From NCBI RefSeq assembly GCF_002979455.1, contig NZ_PCOU01000011.1, positions 1 to 64,000 of the forward strand: a stretch of DNA of 64,000 nucleotides, in the 5' to 3' direction. Position 1 is the first letter of the stretch. Every line of letters begins with the position of its first letter. The stretch is from Chryseobacterium sp. MYb7. Its GTDB lineage: Bacteria > Bacteroidota > Bacteroidia > Flavobacteriales > Weeksellaceae. The notes beneath the pieces are model-generated. The model saw nothing but the letters and a program-made list of their open reading frames with translations, was not told the origin of the DNA and did no database searches. Below are positions 35,725 to 43,998 of this stretch, piece by piece. The translations under genes and the position numbers were made by a program.

Positions 35725-36795
35725 ATGGATCTCAAAATTAAACTTGATCAGTTACATCAGAAAGTAATCGGTCTGAAAGAACAGATAGGAACGGAAGAAG
35801 CTACAAAAAATGCTTTTGTAATGCCTTTTATACAAATTCTGGGTTATGATATCTTCAACCCAACGGAAGTTGTTCCGGAATACATTTGCGACATTGGAAC
35901 GAAAAAAGGTGAAAAAGTGGATTATGTTATCAAAAATAATGATGAGCCCATCTTCATTATCGAATGTAAACATTGGAAAGAAAGTGCAGATGCTCACAAT
36001 TCGCAACTTCACAGATATTATCATGTTTCGAAAACGAGATTTGGTATTTTGACCAATGGTATAGTATATAACTTTTATACAGATCTGGAAAAGCCCAATA
36101 TTATGGATGAAAAACCTTTCTTCACTATTAATATTGAGGATTTAAAAGACAGTTCCATTAAAATTCTGGAAAGCTTCACGAAGAAGGATTATAATCTGGA
36201 AAACATTCTCGATTCTGCAGAAGCATTAAAATACATCAAGGCCATCAGAAAAGAATTCGAAAAAGAGATCGAAAACCCATCTGATGAATTGGTAAAACTA
36301 TTGGTGAACCGTTTCTTTGAAAAGCCTTTAACAGCCAATAGAATGGTTTCTTTCAAAGAATATGCTAAAAAAGCTCTAACAACTTCTATCAACGAATCCA
36401 TCAGCTTCCGGTTAAAATCTGCATTGAGCATCAATGAACAAATAGAAAAAAGAGAAGATGATGTGAAAACATCGCAACCCATCGATGAGAATAATGATTC
36501 TAAAATTGTAACAACGGAAGAAGAATTGGAAGGATTTCAAATTGTAAAAGCTATTCTGAGAGAGAAAATTCCTTCTTCCAGAATTGCTTACAGGGATACG
36601 CTTTCATATTTCGGAGTCTTATTGGATGATAACAATAGAAAACCGATTTGCAGACTACACTTTAATACAGCAAATAAATATCTGGAGACTTTTCACAATG
36701 GTAAAGAAGCAGGAGAAAAGATTTTATTGACTACTCTGGATGAAATCTATAATTACAGGAATCAGCTTCATCAGACCTTGGAAAATTACCATTAA
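35725..36795 (+). CDS. HSDR_N-type restriction nuclease-like protein
   Basis: A 356-residue protein. The N-terminal half matches the type I restriction endonuclease subunit R N-terminal domain (HSDR_N). The PD-(D/E)XK catalytic set is visible as Asp66 (KVDYVI), Glu80 and Lys82 (IIECKHW). There is no helicase or methylase domain, and no specificity subunit lies nearby, so it is not a classic restriction enzyme. The C-terminal part (from about residue 250) is a separate domain with a conserved-looking core FQIVKAILREKIPSSRIAYRDT, probably binding nucleic acid. Within this operon it would be the nuclease or nucleic-acid effector. Confidence 0.82.
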   Translation: MDLKIKLDQLHQKVIGLKEQIGTEEATKNAFVMPFIQILGYDIFNPTEVVPEYICDIGTKKGEKVDYVIKNNDEPIFIIECKHWKESADAHNSQLHRYYHVSKTRFGILTNGIVYNFYTDLEKPNIMDEKPFFTINIEDLKDSSIKILESFTKKDYNLENILDSAEALKYIKAIRKEFEKEIENPSDELVKLLVNRFFEKPLTANRMVSFKEYAKKALTTSINESISFRLKSALSINEQIEKREDDVKTSQPIDENNDSKIVTTEEELEGFQIVKAILREKIPSSRIAYRDTLSYFGVLLDDNNRKPICRLHFNTANKYLETFHNGKEAGEKILLTTLDEIYNYRNQLHQTLENYH

Positions 36796-36796
36796 C

Positions 36797-37324
36797 ATGA
36801 AAAAGCTAATACCTTTCATTATATTGACGTTCAGCTTATTTCTTTTAAATTCTTGTCTGAAAGCCAATGACAATGTAGAACACGGCGGAAGATGTACAGG
36901 TTCTTCCTATTGCACGGCTTGCTCCAACTGCTCAAGATGTGGGCACTGTAGTGGCGGTGGAACCTGTGGAGTTTGTGGAGGAGGCTCTTCCGGAAGAAGC
37001 TCATCATCGGGCAGTTCCAATAAGAAAAGTAAGTCTGGGAAATACAAACCTTCTGATTCTTATAAATCTTCCAAAACAAAATCAAGTAAACCACCAAAAG
37101 TATTTATTGATGAAGTTAATTTCAATATTAATTCCAACAACAGATACATTGCAGGAATAGAAGCAACAAATATTTACGAGAAACCATCTCTAAAATCTAA
37201 AATAATAGCAACGGTGCCTAAAAAAGCCAAGCTCATTCAACTTTCCAAAGAGGGCTCGTGGTACAAAGTACAAGTTAAATCAAGTGGGAAGCAAGGATAT
37301 GTTTATTATAAAGATGTAAAATAA
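36797..37324 (+). CDS. Cys-rich SH3-domain lipoprotein
   Basis: A 175-residue lipoprotein starting at ATG 36797, one base after the previous stop. The lipobox is LLNSC. After it comes a dense cysteine array, C-X5-C-X2-C-X2-C-X2-C-X2-C-X5-C-X2-C, in a Gly/Ser-rich context. A Ser/Lys linker follows, and then a C-terminal bacterial SH3 domain (about residues 115-175, with GIEATNIYEKPSLKSKII and GYVYYKDV). SH3b domains bind peptidoglycan or peptides. The array of eight cysteines could bind zinc or an iron-sulphur cluster or form disulphides in the periplasm. An envelope location is clear; the function is not. Confidence 0.82.
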   Translation: MKKLIPFIILTFSLFLLNSCLKANDNVEHGGRCTGSSYCTACSNCSRCGHCSGGGTCGVCGGGSSGRSSSSGSSNKKSKSGKYKPSDSYKSSKTKSSKPPKVFIDEVNFNINSNNRYIAGIEATNIYEKPSLKSKIIATVPKKAKLIQLSKEGSWYKVQVKSSGKQGYVYYKDVK

Positions 37325-37339
37325 TCAAAACAAAATAAT

Positions 37340-37966
37340 ATGAACTTAAAGAATTTTTTAAATGAAGAACAGGATCCTCAGGCTGTTGAAAAGCTTTTAG
37401 GAAGGATAAACAGTCTTCTTACCTCACAAGAAGTTGTAGAATACATAGCTGTTCAGAAAAAACCTGTAATCAATTTATCTCCAGATTGTATTGCCCTAAC
37501 GAACAGAAGGATCATTTTCTGCAGACCGAAAAACTTTGGCTTATCAATGGATTTTCAGGACTACAGCTGGGTAGATATAGCCGATTGCCACATCAAAGAA
37601 GGGATTGTTGGTGCTACGTTTATCATGAAAACAACAAACAACTTCACCAATATGATGGATTATCTCCCTAAAAACCAAGCCAGAAAACTATACCAGTTTG
37701 CACAGGAAGTAGAAGAAAGAATGCGCGGTCTGAGAAGAGAAAAAAATCTTGAAACTTTGAGAGCTTCAGCTGGTGGAGTTACTGTGAACAATGCTACTCC
37801 TATTATCACACAACCACAACAATTTCAGGAGGAAAAAAAACCATTGTTAATAGAAAATGAAGATCCTTTTGCTTTATTACAGAAGTTAAAAGACCTAAAG
37901 GAAAACGGAATAATTTCTCCTGAAGAGTTTGAAACAAAAAAGAACGAAGTTTTATCAAGAGTTTAA
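37340..37966 (+). CDS. Bacterial PH domain protein with SHOCT motif
   Basis: A 208-residue protein. The N-terminal two-thirds look like a bacterial PH-like domain (CIALTNRRIIFCRP..., IADCHIKEGIVGATFIMKT). The C-terminus (about residues 172-208, DPFALLQKLKDLKENGIISPEEFETKK) is a SHOCT motif. Both usually occur in small membrane-associated or oligomerising proteins. No TM segment is present. It follows the SH3 lipoprotein by 15 bp and precedes the TM2 gene by 3 bp. Confidence 0.82.
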   Translation: MNLKNFLNEEQDPQAVEKLLGRINSLLTSQEVVEYIAVQKKPVINLSPDCIALTNRRIIFCRPKNFGLSMDFQDYSWVDIADCHIKEGIVGATFIMKTTNNFTNMMDYLPKNQARKLYQFAQEVEERMRGLRREKNLETLRASAGGVTVNNATPIITQPQQFQEEKKPLLIENEDPFALLQKLKDLKENGIISPEEFETKKNEVLSRV

Positions 37967-37969
37967 ATT

Positions 37970-38185
37970 ATGAAATCAAAATCTACCGCCGCATTACTTG
38001 CTTTTTTTCTGGGAGGATTAGGCATTCACAGATTTTACTTAGGTCAAAATGGTATGGGAATACTTTATCTGGTATTTTGTTGGACATTCATTCCTGCATT
38101 AATTGCATTTTTCGATTTCTTTGTATTTATTTTTATGTCTGAAAATCGTTTCAATTATAAATATAATCTTAAAACCGGATTTTAA
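37970..38185 (+). CDS. TM2 domain protein
   Basis: A 71-residue TM2-domain protein with two TM helices (about residues 7-24 and 28-55) and the family core FFLGGLGIHRFYLGQ. TM2 proteins often accompany PH-like and SHOCT proteins. Biochemical role unknown. It lies in the inner membrane. Confidence 0.9.
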   Translation: MKSKSTAALLAFFLGGLGIHRFYLGQNGMGILYLVFCWTFIPALIAFFDFFVFIFMSENRFNYKYNLKTGF

Positions 38186-38194
38186 ACCAGTACT

Positions 38195-38596
38195 ATGAAA
38201 CCATTTCTCACCTTCTGTGCGTTATGTTGTTTCATCGGTATTTTCAGACTTCCTATAGAATATTATACTTTCCTCAGAATTCTTATTTCCATTGGAGCTT
38301 TATTGGTTTTATACAATACTTTAAGCTTTAAACAACATTATTTCAGTATAATTTTTCTGATCATTCTCATTCTTTTCAATCCTGTTTTTCCCATTTATCT
38401 GTATCGAAAAAGTATTTGGATCCCTATCGATACCATAACGGGGATTCTGTTCTTATTGATCAATTTCATAGAAAGAAAAGAACAAAAAAAGGATGAAGGA
38501 GTTACCGAAGAAACAACAGAACCTTCAATGCCCATTCACCAAAGAACTGTTTCAAGAGACAGAATTATTAATCCTAAAAAACCAAAAGAAGAATAA
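38195..38596 (+). CDS. Small membrane protein, probably DUF6804
   Basis: A 133-residue protein with four predicted hydrophobic segments in its first 100 residues and a charged C-terminal tail. The sequence NPVFPIYLYRKSIWIPIDTITGILF resembles the DUF6804 family as I recall it. Function unknown. It is in line with the operon (9 bp after TM2, 5 bp before the TerB-like gene). Confidence 0.7.
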   Translation: MKPFLTFCALCCFIGIFRLPIEYYTFLRILISIGALLVLYNTLSFKQHYFSIIFLIILILFNPVFPIYLYRKSIWIPIDTITGILFLLINFIERKEQKKDEGVTEETTEPSMPIHQRTVSRDRIINPKKPKEE

Positions 38597-38601
38597 CCAT
38601 C

Positions 38602-39009
38602 ATGGAAAACAATCAAATAACTGAAAATCTCAAAGCTCATTTCTTAAGATTGTATCAAATGGCAATCTGTGATGACGACTTCAGTGCATTAGAGCTCAAA
38701 ATGCTTTACAGGTGCTCTGAGGAAAGAGGAATATCCTCAAAAAACTTGGATGAAATCCTTTTAAACCCGATCAATCTAAAATCATTAGTACCCCAAACTA
38801 TTGAAGAAAAAATAGATTATCTGTATGATCTCACTGTTATGATCTGGGCAGACGGAATTGTTTCTCCAAACGAATATGCCGCGATGCAAAAATATGTTTT
38901 AATGTTTGGTTTTTTGGAAGAAAATGTAACGGCCATTGTAGACTATCTCATTGATGCCGTAAGAATCGGAAAGAACAAAAGTGAAATTTTATATGAACTA
39001 AAAAACTAA
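38602..39009 (+). CDS. TerB-like protein
   Basis: A 135-residue, all-helical acidic protein that resembles TerB, the soluble partner in tellurite-resistance (Ter) and related membrane-linked stress systems. Acidic metal-binding-type segments are CDDDFSALELKML (about residues 23-35) and WADGIVSPNEYAAM (about 76-89), the repeat pair typical of the TerB fold. In Ter systems TerB works with vWA proteins and membrane proteins, both of which are present in this operon. Confidence 0.75.
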   Translation: MENNQITENLKAHFLRLYQMAICDDDFSALELKMLYRCSEERGISSKNLDEILLNPINLKSLVPQTIEEKIDYLYDLTVMIWADGIVSPNEYAAMQKYVLMFGFLEENVTAIVDYLIDAVRIGKNKSEILYELKN

Positions 39010-39015
39010 CCTATC

Positions 39016-40356
39016 ATGGACACTACCAGTATAAAAAATTTATTCAAACTCAAATCTGTTCCGATAGAACCTAAACCGGAGCCGCTTCCCCAAAATAATG
39101 ACAATCCGAATGATGAATCTCTGGAAGAAACCCGAAAAAGAACCTATCATGAATCGGGATACAGAGACAGCTCGCGAACCAACGGAAATCATTCTACCCT
39201 ATCCATATGCCTTGATGCCGTTTATTCCAAATTTCAGAATGAAGAAAAGGAAATGGTAGAAAAGCAGCAAAAGCTCAAAGAAGCATACATTAACGAACAG
39301 AAAAATCGGGAAACTGAGGTCAAAGCTTTATTTGTTTCACAGGAGACCAAAGAGGAACAGTTAAAAAATAAAAACAAAGAAGTTGAAAATCATCAGCATA
39401 CGATTGAAATTTTAAAAGCTGAAATGCTTGATCTTCCCAGAAATCCTGAAAAGTATAATGTAAAAGCTTCAAAAGGAGCCTCTGCAAAGTTTTGGATAGG
39501 TTTTATTCTTCTGATTCCTATAAGCTTATATTTATTAACATTCTATATTTCAACTTCGTATTCCGCATTTTTTAAAAGCTTTGATGCAAAAAGTACAGTT
39601 ATTCAAAGTGTTTTAGATGCACAAGCTTTCAGCAAAGCCTGGAATGAAGGAGCTATTGAAGGGGCTTTTGTTACTTTAATTCCATTTGTGTTTCTAGGAT
39701 TGGGATTTTTGATTCACATGTTTAATGAAAATAAAACGAGAGCCAATTACATCAAATTAGGTTTATTATTTATTGTAACCTTTGTTTTTGATTCTATTCT
39801 AGCCTATGAAATTGAATCAAAATTATATGAACTCAATAAAACGTTTGATTCTCCTCCTTTTGATCTCAAAATAGCTTTCACGAAAATTCAGTTTTGGGGA
39901 ATTATTTTTGCCGGATTCATTGTATACATTATTTGGGGCGTAGTTTTCGATTTTGTCATGAAAGAACTTCGTGAAAAAGATAAAATCAAAAACGAACAGG
40001 AAATCAGACAAAAAAGAGTTGAATTTTTTCAGGAAAAGATCAATATTTTGAAAAAAGAAATCGAAGAAATCCTTGCCAGTATCGGAACAATAAAAGAAAC
40101 CGTTATCAAAACACGAGGAAGAATCGAAGAGCTTCAGAATATTATTGACGGGGTCATTATTCCAACCAAAGATTACAAATTGTATGCTTCAGAATATGTT
40201 CAGGGTTGGATCACTTTTATCGGTGAAAAAATAGCAGTATCAAGAACTGAAAAACAAACGTTGATTGATGACTGTATTGCCACCTACAATACGAATTTGG
40301 AAACCGTAGGTTCTAATTCCGATAATCAGAATTTAGTGTATTTATCATCTTTATAA
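39016..40356 (+). CDS. Four-TM coiled-coil membrane protein
   Basis: A 446-residue protein of no family I know. A long charged coiled coil (about residues 70-145) precedes four TM helices (about 155-177, 212-238, 245-265 and 290-318). A second coiled coil follows (about 325-385), then a short C-terminal domain. The topology places both coiled coils on the same side, probably the cytoplasm. It could be the membrane scaffold of the TerB/vWA system. Gaps to neighbours are 6 and 10 bp. Confidence 0.75.
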   Translation: MDTTSIKNLFKLKSVPIEPKPEPLPQNNDNPNDESLEETRKRTYHESGYRDSSRTNGNHSTLSICLDAVYSKFQNEEKEMVEKQQKLKEAYINEQKNRETEVKALFVSQETKEEQLKNKNKEVENHQHTIEILKAEMLDLPRNPEKYNVKASKGASAKFWIGFILLIPISLYLLTFYISTSYSAFFKSFDAKSTVIQSVLDAQAFSKAWNEGAIEGAFVTLIPFVFLGLGFLIHMFNENKTRANYIKLGLLFIVTFVFDSILAYEIESKLYELNKTFDSPPFDLKIAFTKIQFWGIIFAGFIVYIIWGVVFDFVMKELREKDKIKNEQEIRQKRVEFFQEKINILKKEIEEILASIGTIKETVIKTRGRIEELQNIIDGVIIPTKDYKLYASEYVQGWITFIGEKIAVSRTEKQTLIDDCIATYNTNLETVGSNSDNQNLVYLSSL

Positions 40357-40366
40357 CTGAAAAATT

Positions 40367-41266
40367 ATGAAAAAGATATTCTATTTATTATTCATTATTT
40401 CTTTGGCTTCTTGTTGCAAAGGCAAGAATGACGGAACAAATACAGAAAAGAAAGATTCTATTGTTGTTGACTCAAACAACATCAATCTCAGTATTTTAAT
40501 TGACCTTTCTGATAGAATTGATCCTAAAACAAATCCGAACCCAACAATGGAATATTACCTACGAGATGTGGAATACATTAAAGCCATTGAAAAAGGATTC
40601 ATCAATCATATTAAATCCAAGAAAATCATCACATACGATGATCAGATGCAGGTTTTCTTCAATCCGGAACCTTCTGACCCTAAGATAAATGATTTCACAA
40701 AAGAGCTGAAAGTTTCTTTCAATAAAGACATTCCAAGAAGTTATTTTGATTCCGTAGATAAAAAATATGCTGAATTACCTTTAAACATTTATCAGTCAGC
40801 TATAAAAGACGGAAAATTTGTAGGCTCAGATATTTGGGAATTCTTTAAAAACAAGGTCAACGATTATTGTATAAAACAAGATAAAAGGAATATTCTGTTC
40901 ATTCTGACAGACGGATATATGTATCATCAAAACACCAAGTTTGACGAAAACAAGGAAAACTCACACAAAACGTCTTATCTAACAACTAAACTTGTAAAAG
41001 CTAACAACCTAACTACCTCAAGCTTCAAAGATGCCATTGAAAAAAACGGCTATGGATTTGTAAAAGCAAATGAAAATCTTAATAATCTCGATGTCATCGT
41101 TTTAGGAATCAATCCCGAAAAGGGAAATCCTTTTGAAGAAGCAGTTATTAAAGAATATTGGGAAAATTGGTTTAAAGAAATGAAAATCAAAAAATACCAA
41201 ATCAAATCTGCCGATCTTCCTTCCAACCTGGAACCCATTATCTTAAAAACAATTTCAGGAAAGTAA
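40367..41266 (+). CDS. vWA-like lipoprotein, last gene of the operon
   Basis: A 299-residue lipoprotein (lipobox LASC, Cys16). The mature protein has features of a von Willebrand factor A fold: a first strand with a MIDAS-like motif LSILIDLSDRID (Asp46, Ser48), and the ILFILTDGYMY strand with the TDG motif. Family knowledge: vWA domains bind metal and protein partners, and they are a core part of Ter-type systems. Being lipidated, it should face the periplasm or the outer membrane. It ends 30 bp before a strong terminator. Confidence 0.72.
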   Translation: MKKIFYLLFIISLASCCKGKNDGTNTEKKDSIVVDSNNINLSILIDLSDRIDPKTNPNPTMEYYLRDVEYIKAIEKGFINHIKSKKIITYDDQMQVFFNPEPSDPKINDFTKELKVSFNKDIPRSYFDSVDKKYAELPLNIYQSAIKDGKFVGSDIWEFFKNKVNDYCIKQDKRNILFILTDGYMYHQNTKFDENKENSHKTSYLTTKLVKANNLTTSSFKDAIEKNGYGFVKANENLNNLDVIVLGINPEKGNPFEEAVIKEYWENWFKEMKIKKYQIKSADLPSNLEPIILKTISGK

Positions 41267-41296
41267 AAACACCTCAAATATATATTTAACTATCAA

Positions 41297-41325
41297 AAAA
41301 GCGAAGAATAAATTTCTTCGCTTTT
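41297..41325. terminator. Bidirectional terminator of the ten-gene operon
   Basis: AAAAGCGAAGAA (41297-41308) pairs perfectly with TTCTTCGCTTTT (41314-41325) around a five-base loop, with T-rich flanks on both strands. It separates the operon from the convergent acetyltransferase gene. Confidence 0.85.
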
Positions 41326-41327
41326 AT

Positions 41328-41777
41328 TTATTTTCTTATCATTTCCGTATGCGGAATATCATCTTCAAGATATTTATTCCCCGTATCTTCAAATCCGAAA
41401 CCACTGTAAAATCTTAACAGATAATCCTGTGCGGATATTTTAATTTCAGAAGTATGAAAACGGTTTTCTATAGTTTCTATAGCGTATTGTATTAACTGTT
41501 TCCCAAGGCTTTTTCCTCTCGCCTGTTCTGTGGTCAGAACTCTTCCGAAAGAAGTTTCATCATATTTTATCCCCTTGTCAAATACACGGCAGTAGGCCAG
41601 TACCTGTCCATTTTCTTCCGCCCAGATATGAATTCCTTTCTGGTCATAATTATCCAGATCAGGATAAGGACAGTTCTGTTCAATAACAAAAACATCAATA
41701 CGCGCCTTCAGTACTGCATATAATTCAGGAACCGTAAACTCATCAAATGTTTTAATTTTCCAGACCATATTACTCAT
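41328..41777 (-). CDS. ElaA-like GNAT acetyltransferase
   Basis: A 149-residue protein of the GNAT fold resembling ElaA. Motifs are FVIEQNCPYPDLDNYDQKGIH, then the acetyl-CoA loop RVLTTEQARGKSLGKQL. The substrate is unknown. The start ATG (41777) overlaps the end of engB by eight bases; a second ATG nine bases later (41768) would avoid the overlap. Cytoplasmic. Confidence 0.85.
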   Translation of the reverse strand: MSNMVWKIKTFDEFTVPELYAVLKARIDVFVIEQNCPYPDLDNYDQKGIHIWAEENGQVLAYCRVFDKGIKYDETSFGRVLTTEQARGKSLGKQLIQYAIETIENRFHTSEIKISAQDYLLRFYSGFGFEDTGNKYLEDDIPHTEMIRK

Positions 41778-42393
41778 CGAAACTTATATTATTATTGGTT
41801 AAAAACTCATTGGTCTTTTGGATAAAATCAAGGATCTTGTCTCCACCCTCTTTCTTTTCCGCTGAAGTAATATAGAGTTCAGGAAGATCTTCCCAGCTTT
41901 TATGAAGCTCGGTTTTATAGTCTTCAACATTTTTGATCACAACATTTGGCTTTAGCTTATCCGCTTTTGTGAAGACAATTGAAAAAGGAATTCCACTCTC
42001 TCCGCACCATTGGATAAATTCCAGATCGATTTTCTGCGGATTATGTCTCGAATCTACCAATACAAATAGATTCACCAGATTTCTTCTGTTTAGAATATAA
42101 TTGGTGATCAGTTTTTCAAAATCCTTTCGCTGAACTTTTGAAACTTTTGCATACCCATATCCTGGTAAATCGGTAAGGTACCAGTTTTCATTTACCAAAA
42201 AATGATTGATCAGCTGGGTTTTCCCCGGAGTTCCCGAAGTTTTAGCCAAATCTTTATGATTCATCATGGCATTAATCAGTGATGACTTTCCTACGTTCGA
42301 CCTTCCGATAAAAGCATATTCGGGAATACTTGGTTCAGGGCATTCCTGCCATTTTCCACTACTCTTTACAAACTCTGCTGTCTTGATAATCAT
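41770..42393 (-). CDS. engB: Ribosome biogenesis GTPase EngB/YsxC
   Basis: A 207-residue GTPase needed for large ribosomal subunit assembly. G1 is GRSNVGKSS (residues 30-38), G2 is the Thr in SGTPGKT, G3 is DLPGYG, G4 is TKADK and G5 is TSA. I use ATG 42393 (MIIKTAEFVKSS); a GTG upstream at 42423 would add ten residues that are not typical of the family. It overlaps the acetyltransferase gene and follows the hydrolase gene on the same strand, so the three may form an operon. Confidence 0.93.
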   Translation of the reverse strand: MIIKTAEFVKSSGKWQECPEPSIPEYAFIGRSNVGKSSLINAMMNHKDLAKTSGTPGKTQLINHFLVNENWYLTDLPGYGYAKVSKVQRKDFEKLITNYILNRRNLVNLFVLVDSRHNPQKIDLEFIQWCGESGIPFSIVFTKADKLKPNVVIKNVEDYKTELHKSWEDLPELYITSAEKKEGGDKILDFIQKTNEFLTNNNISFDE

Positions 42394-42456
42394 TTTTGAA
42401 TATATTTTAGAAAAATAAACCACTAAGAAAAGCTCTTAATGGTCATTTATATGTTT

Positions 42457-43218
42457 TTAAACTTTATCTTTTATCCAGTTATACAGGATCTCATTGAATT
42501 CATCTGGTTTTTCCATCATGGCAGCATGACCACATTTATCAATCCAGAATAAATCTGAATTAGGAATAAACTTATGCATATCTTCTGCCACTTCCGGAGG
42601 AGTTACATTATCCTGCTTACCCCAGATCAGACACGTAGGGGTCACAATCTTCGGAAGATCATTCAACATATTGTGTTTGATGGCACTTCTTGCCAGCATT
42701 ACTGTTTTTATTCCTTTCATTCTATCGTTTACCACTCCGAAAACTTCATCTACAAGATCCTCTGTTGCAATCTTTGGATCATAGAAAACTTCTTCAGTCT
42801 TCTTTCTGATATAAGATCGGTCATTTTTTCTCGGAAAACTGTCCCCGAAAGTTCTTTCATACAATCCGGAACTTCCAGTAAGAACAAGATTCTTTACGAG
42901 ATCAGGTCTTGCCAAAGTCATAATAAGCCCTACATGCCCTCCCATTGAGTTTCCTACAATGCTTACAGGACCGGAAATATGACTTTCTATAAACTTAATG
43001 ATATATTTTGCAATAGTGGTAAGATTGGTATTGAGTACCGGCAGATCATAGATCGGCAACTGAGGAACATATACTTTGAAGCCTCTATCCGAAAAAAAAT
43101 CTACCATTTTATCGAAATTACTCAAACCACCCATTAACCCGTGCAACAGCACTAATGGATGTCCTTCTCCCGCTTCTACATAGGAATATTTCTTTTCTTT
43201 TTTTGTACTAAATATCAT
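42457..43218 (-). CDS. Alpha/beta hydrolase
   Basis: A 253-residue alpha/beta hydrolase. The oxyanion region is VLLHGLMGG, the nucleophile elbow GNSMGGH, the acid probably in WGKQDNVTP and the catalytic His in CGHAAMMEKP. No signal peptide. I use ATG 43218 because the -7 box TATTTTTG (43241-43248, minus) lies upstream of it and inside the longer open frame. The substrate is unknown. It is divergent from mraZ. Confidence 0.88.
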   Translation of the reverse strand: MIFSTKKEKKYSYVEAGEGHPLVLLHGLMGGLSNFDKMVDFFSDRGFKVYVPQLPIYDLPVLNTNLTTIAKYIIKFIESHISGPVSIVGNSMGGHVGLIMTLARPDLVKNLVLTGSSGLYERTFGDSFPRKNDRSYIRKKTEEVFYDPKIATEDLVDEVFGVVNDRMKGIKTVMLARSAIKHNMLNDLPKIVTPTCLIWGKQDNVTPPEVAEDMHKFIPNSDLFWIDKCGHAAMMEKPDEFNEILYNWIKDKV

Positions 43219-43240
43219 AAAACGCCTTAATAAAGCCCTG

Positions 43241-43248
43241 CAAAAATA
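43241..43248 (-). promoter_or_regulatory. -7 box of the hydrolase-engB-ElaA genes
   Basis: On the minus strand TATTTTTG is an exact TAnnTTTG match, 22 bp before ATG 43218. Confidence 0.55.
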
Positions 43249-43442
43249 CAAATTAAACCTCAAAAAAATTTTGATTATCCTAATTTAAGATAAAAATAAT
43301 ATAATATTCTCCTTTTTAACCTTTTTTTTCAAAACCGCTTTATTATGGCCTAAATAACACTTTTAGCAAGTCTCTTCATATCAGTATTTTACATTATTGA
43401 AATTCAATCTTTAATAAAACTTATTAACATTGAGTCAAAAAG

Positions 43443-43484
43443 TGGGAAAAAGTGGGAAATTTTGGAAATTATTATATAAATTTG
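43443..43484 (+). promoter_or_regulatory. MraZ operator repeats and -7 box of the dcw cluster
   Basis: TGGGA occurs at 43443-43447 and 43453-43457, and TGGAA at 43463-43467, three direct repeats with a 10-bp period. MraZ is known in other bacteria to bind TGGGN repeats separated by five bases upstream of its own gene. A perfect -7 box TAAATTTG follows at 43477-43484. Confidence 0.8.
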
Positions 43485-43490
43485 TCCCAA

Positions 43491-43949
43491 ATGAAAAATT
43501 TCATTGGGACATATGAGTGCAAAATTGACGACAAAGGCCGCTTGAAAGTTCCTTCATCTTTAATCAAACAGATGGAAAACTTCGACGACAAGGCGTTTGT
43601 AGTCAAAAGATCTGTGTTCCAACCTTGTCTGGAAGTCTATCCTATGAATGCATGGGACAAACTGATGGGCAAAATTAATAAACTGAACAGATTCATAAAA
43701 AAGAATGCTGATTTCATACGAATGTTTACGGCAGGAGTAAAGACAGTAGAATTGGATAATGCAGGAAGATTACAGATCTCAAAAGACCTGACGATTTTTG
43801 CAAATCTTCAAAAAGATATTGTGATTACCAGCGCGGGAGAGCTCTTCGAAATTTGGGATAAAGATGCCTATGAAAAGGTAATTTCCACCAATGAAGCTGA
43901 TTTTGCAAGCCTTGCCGAAGATGTGATGGGCTCTTTCGATGAAGAATAA
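43491..43949 (+). CDS. mraZ: Transcriptional regulator MraZ
   Basis: A 152-residue protein with two MraZ/AbrB-like domains; motifs are GTYECKIDDKGRLKVPSSL (residues about 5-23) and AGVKTVELDNAGRLQISKDL (about 81-100). It forms a ring and represses its own dcw operon. ATG 43491 is chosen over a GTG at 43452, which lies inside the operator repeats and upstream of the -7 box. The start is only six bases after the -7 box, so the mRNA is probably leaderless or nearly so. First gene of the cluster. Confidence 0.95.
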   Translation: MKNFIGTYECKIDDKGRLKVPSSLIKQMENFDDKAFVVKRSVFQPCLEVYPMNAWDKLMGKINKLNRFIKKNADFIRMFTAGVKTVELDNAGRLQISKDLTIFANLQKDIVITSAGELFEIWDKDAYEKVISTNEADFASLAEDVMGSFDEE

Positions 43950-43998
43950 CTGTAGGTTATTAATTGATTATAGTATTAAATAAAAAACACAATTAAGC

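Noticed and set aside
35725-36795. Complete type I restriction-modification system
   Set aside because: Only an HSDR_N-like nuclease domain is present; no helicase, methylase or specificity gene is nearby.
43452-43490. GTG-initiated N-terminal extension of MraZ
   Set aside because: It would start within the MraZ-binding repeats and contain the -7 box; MraZ proteins begin at the MKNFIGTYE position.
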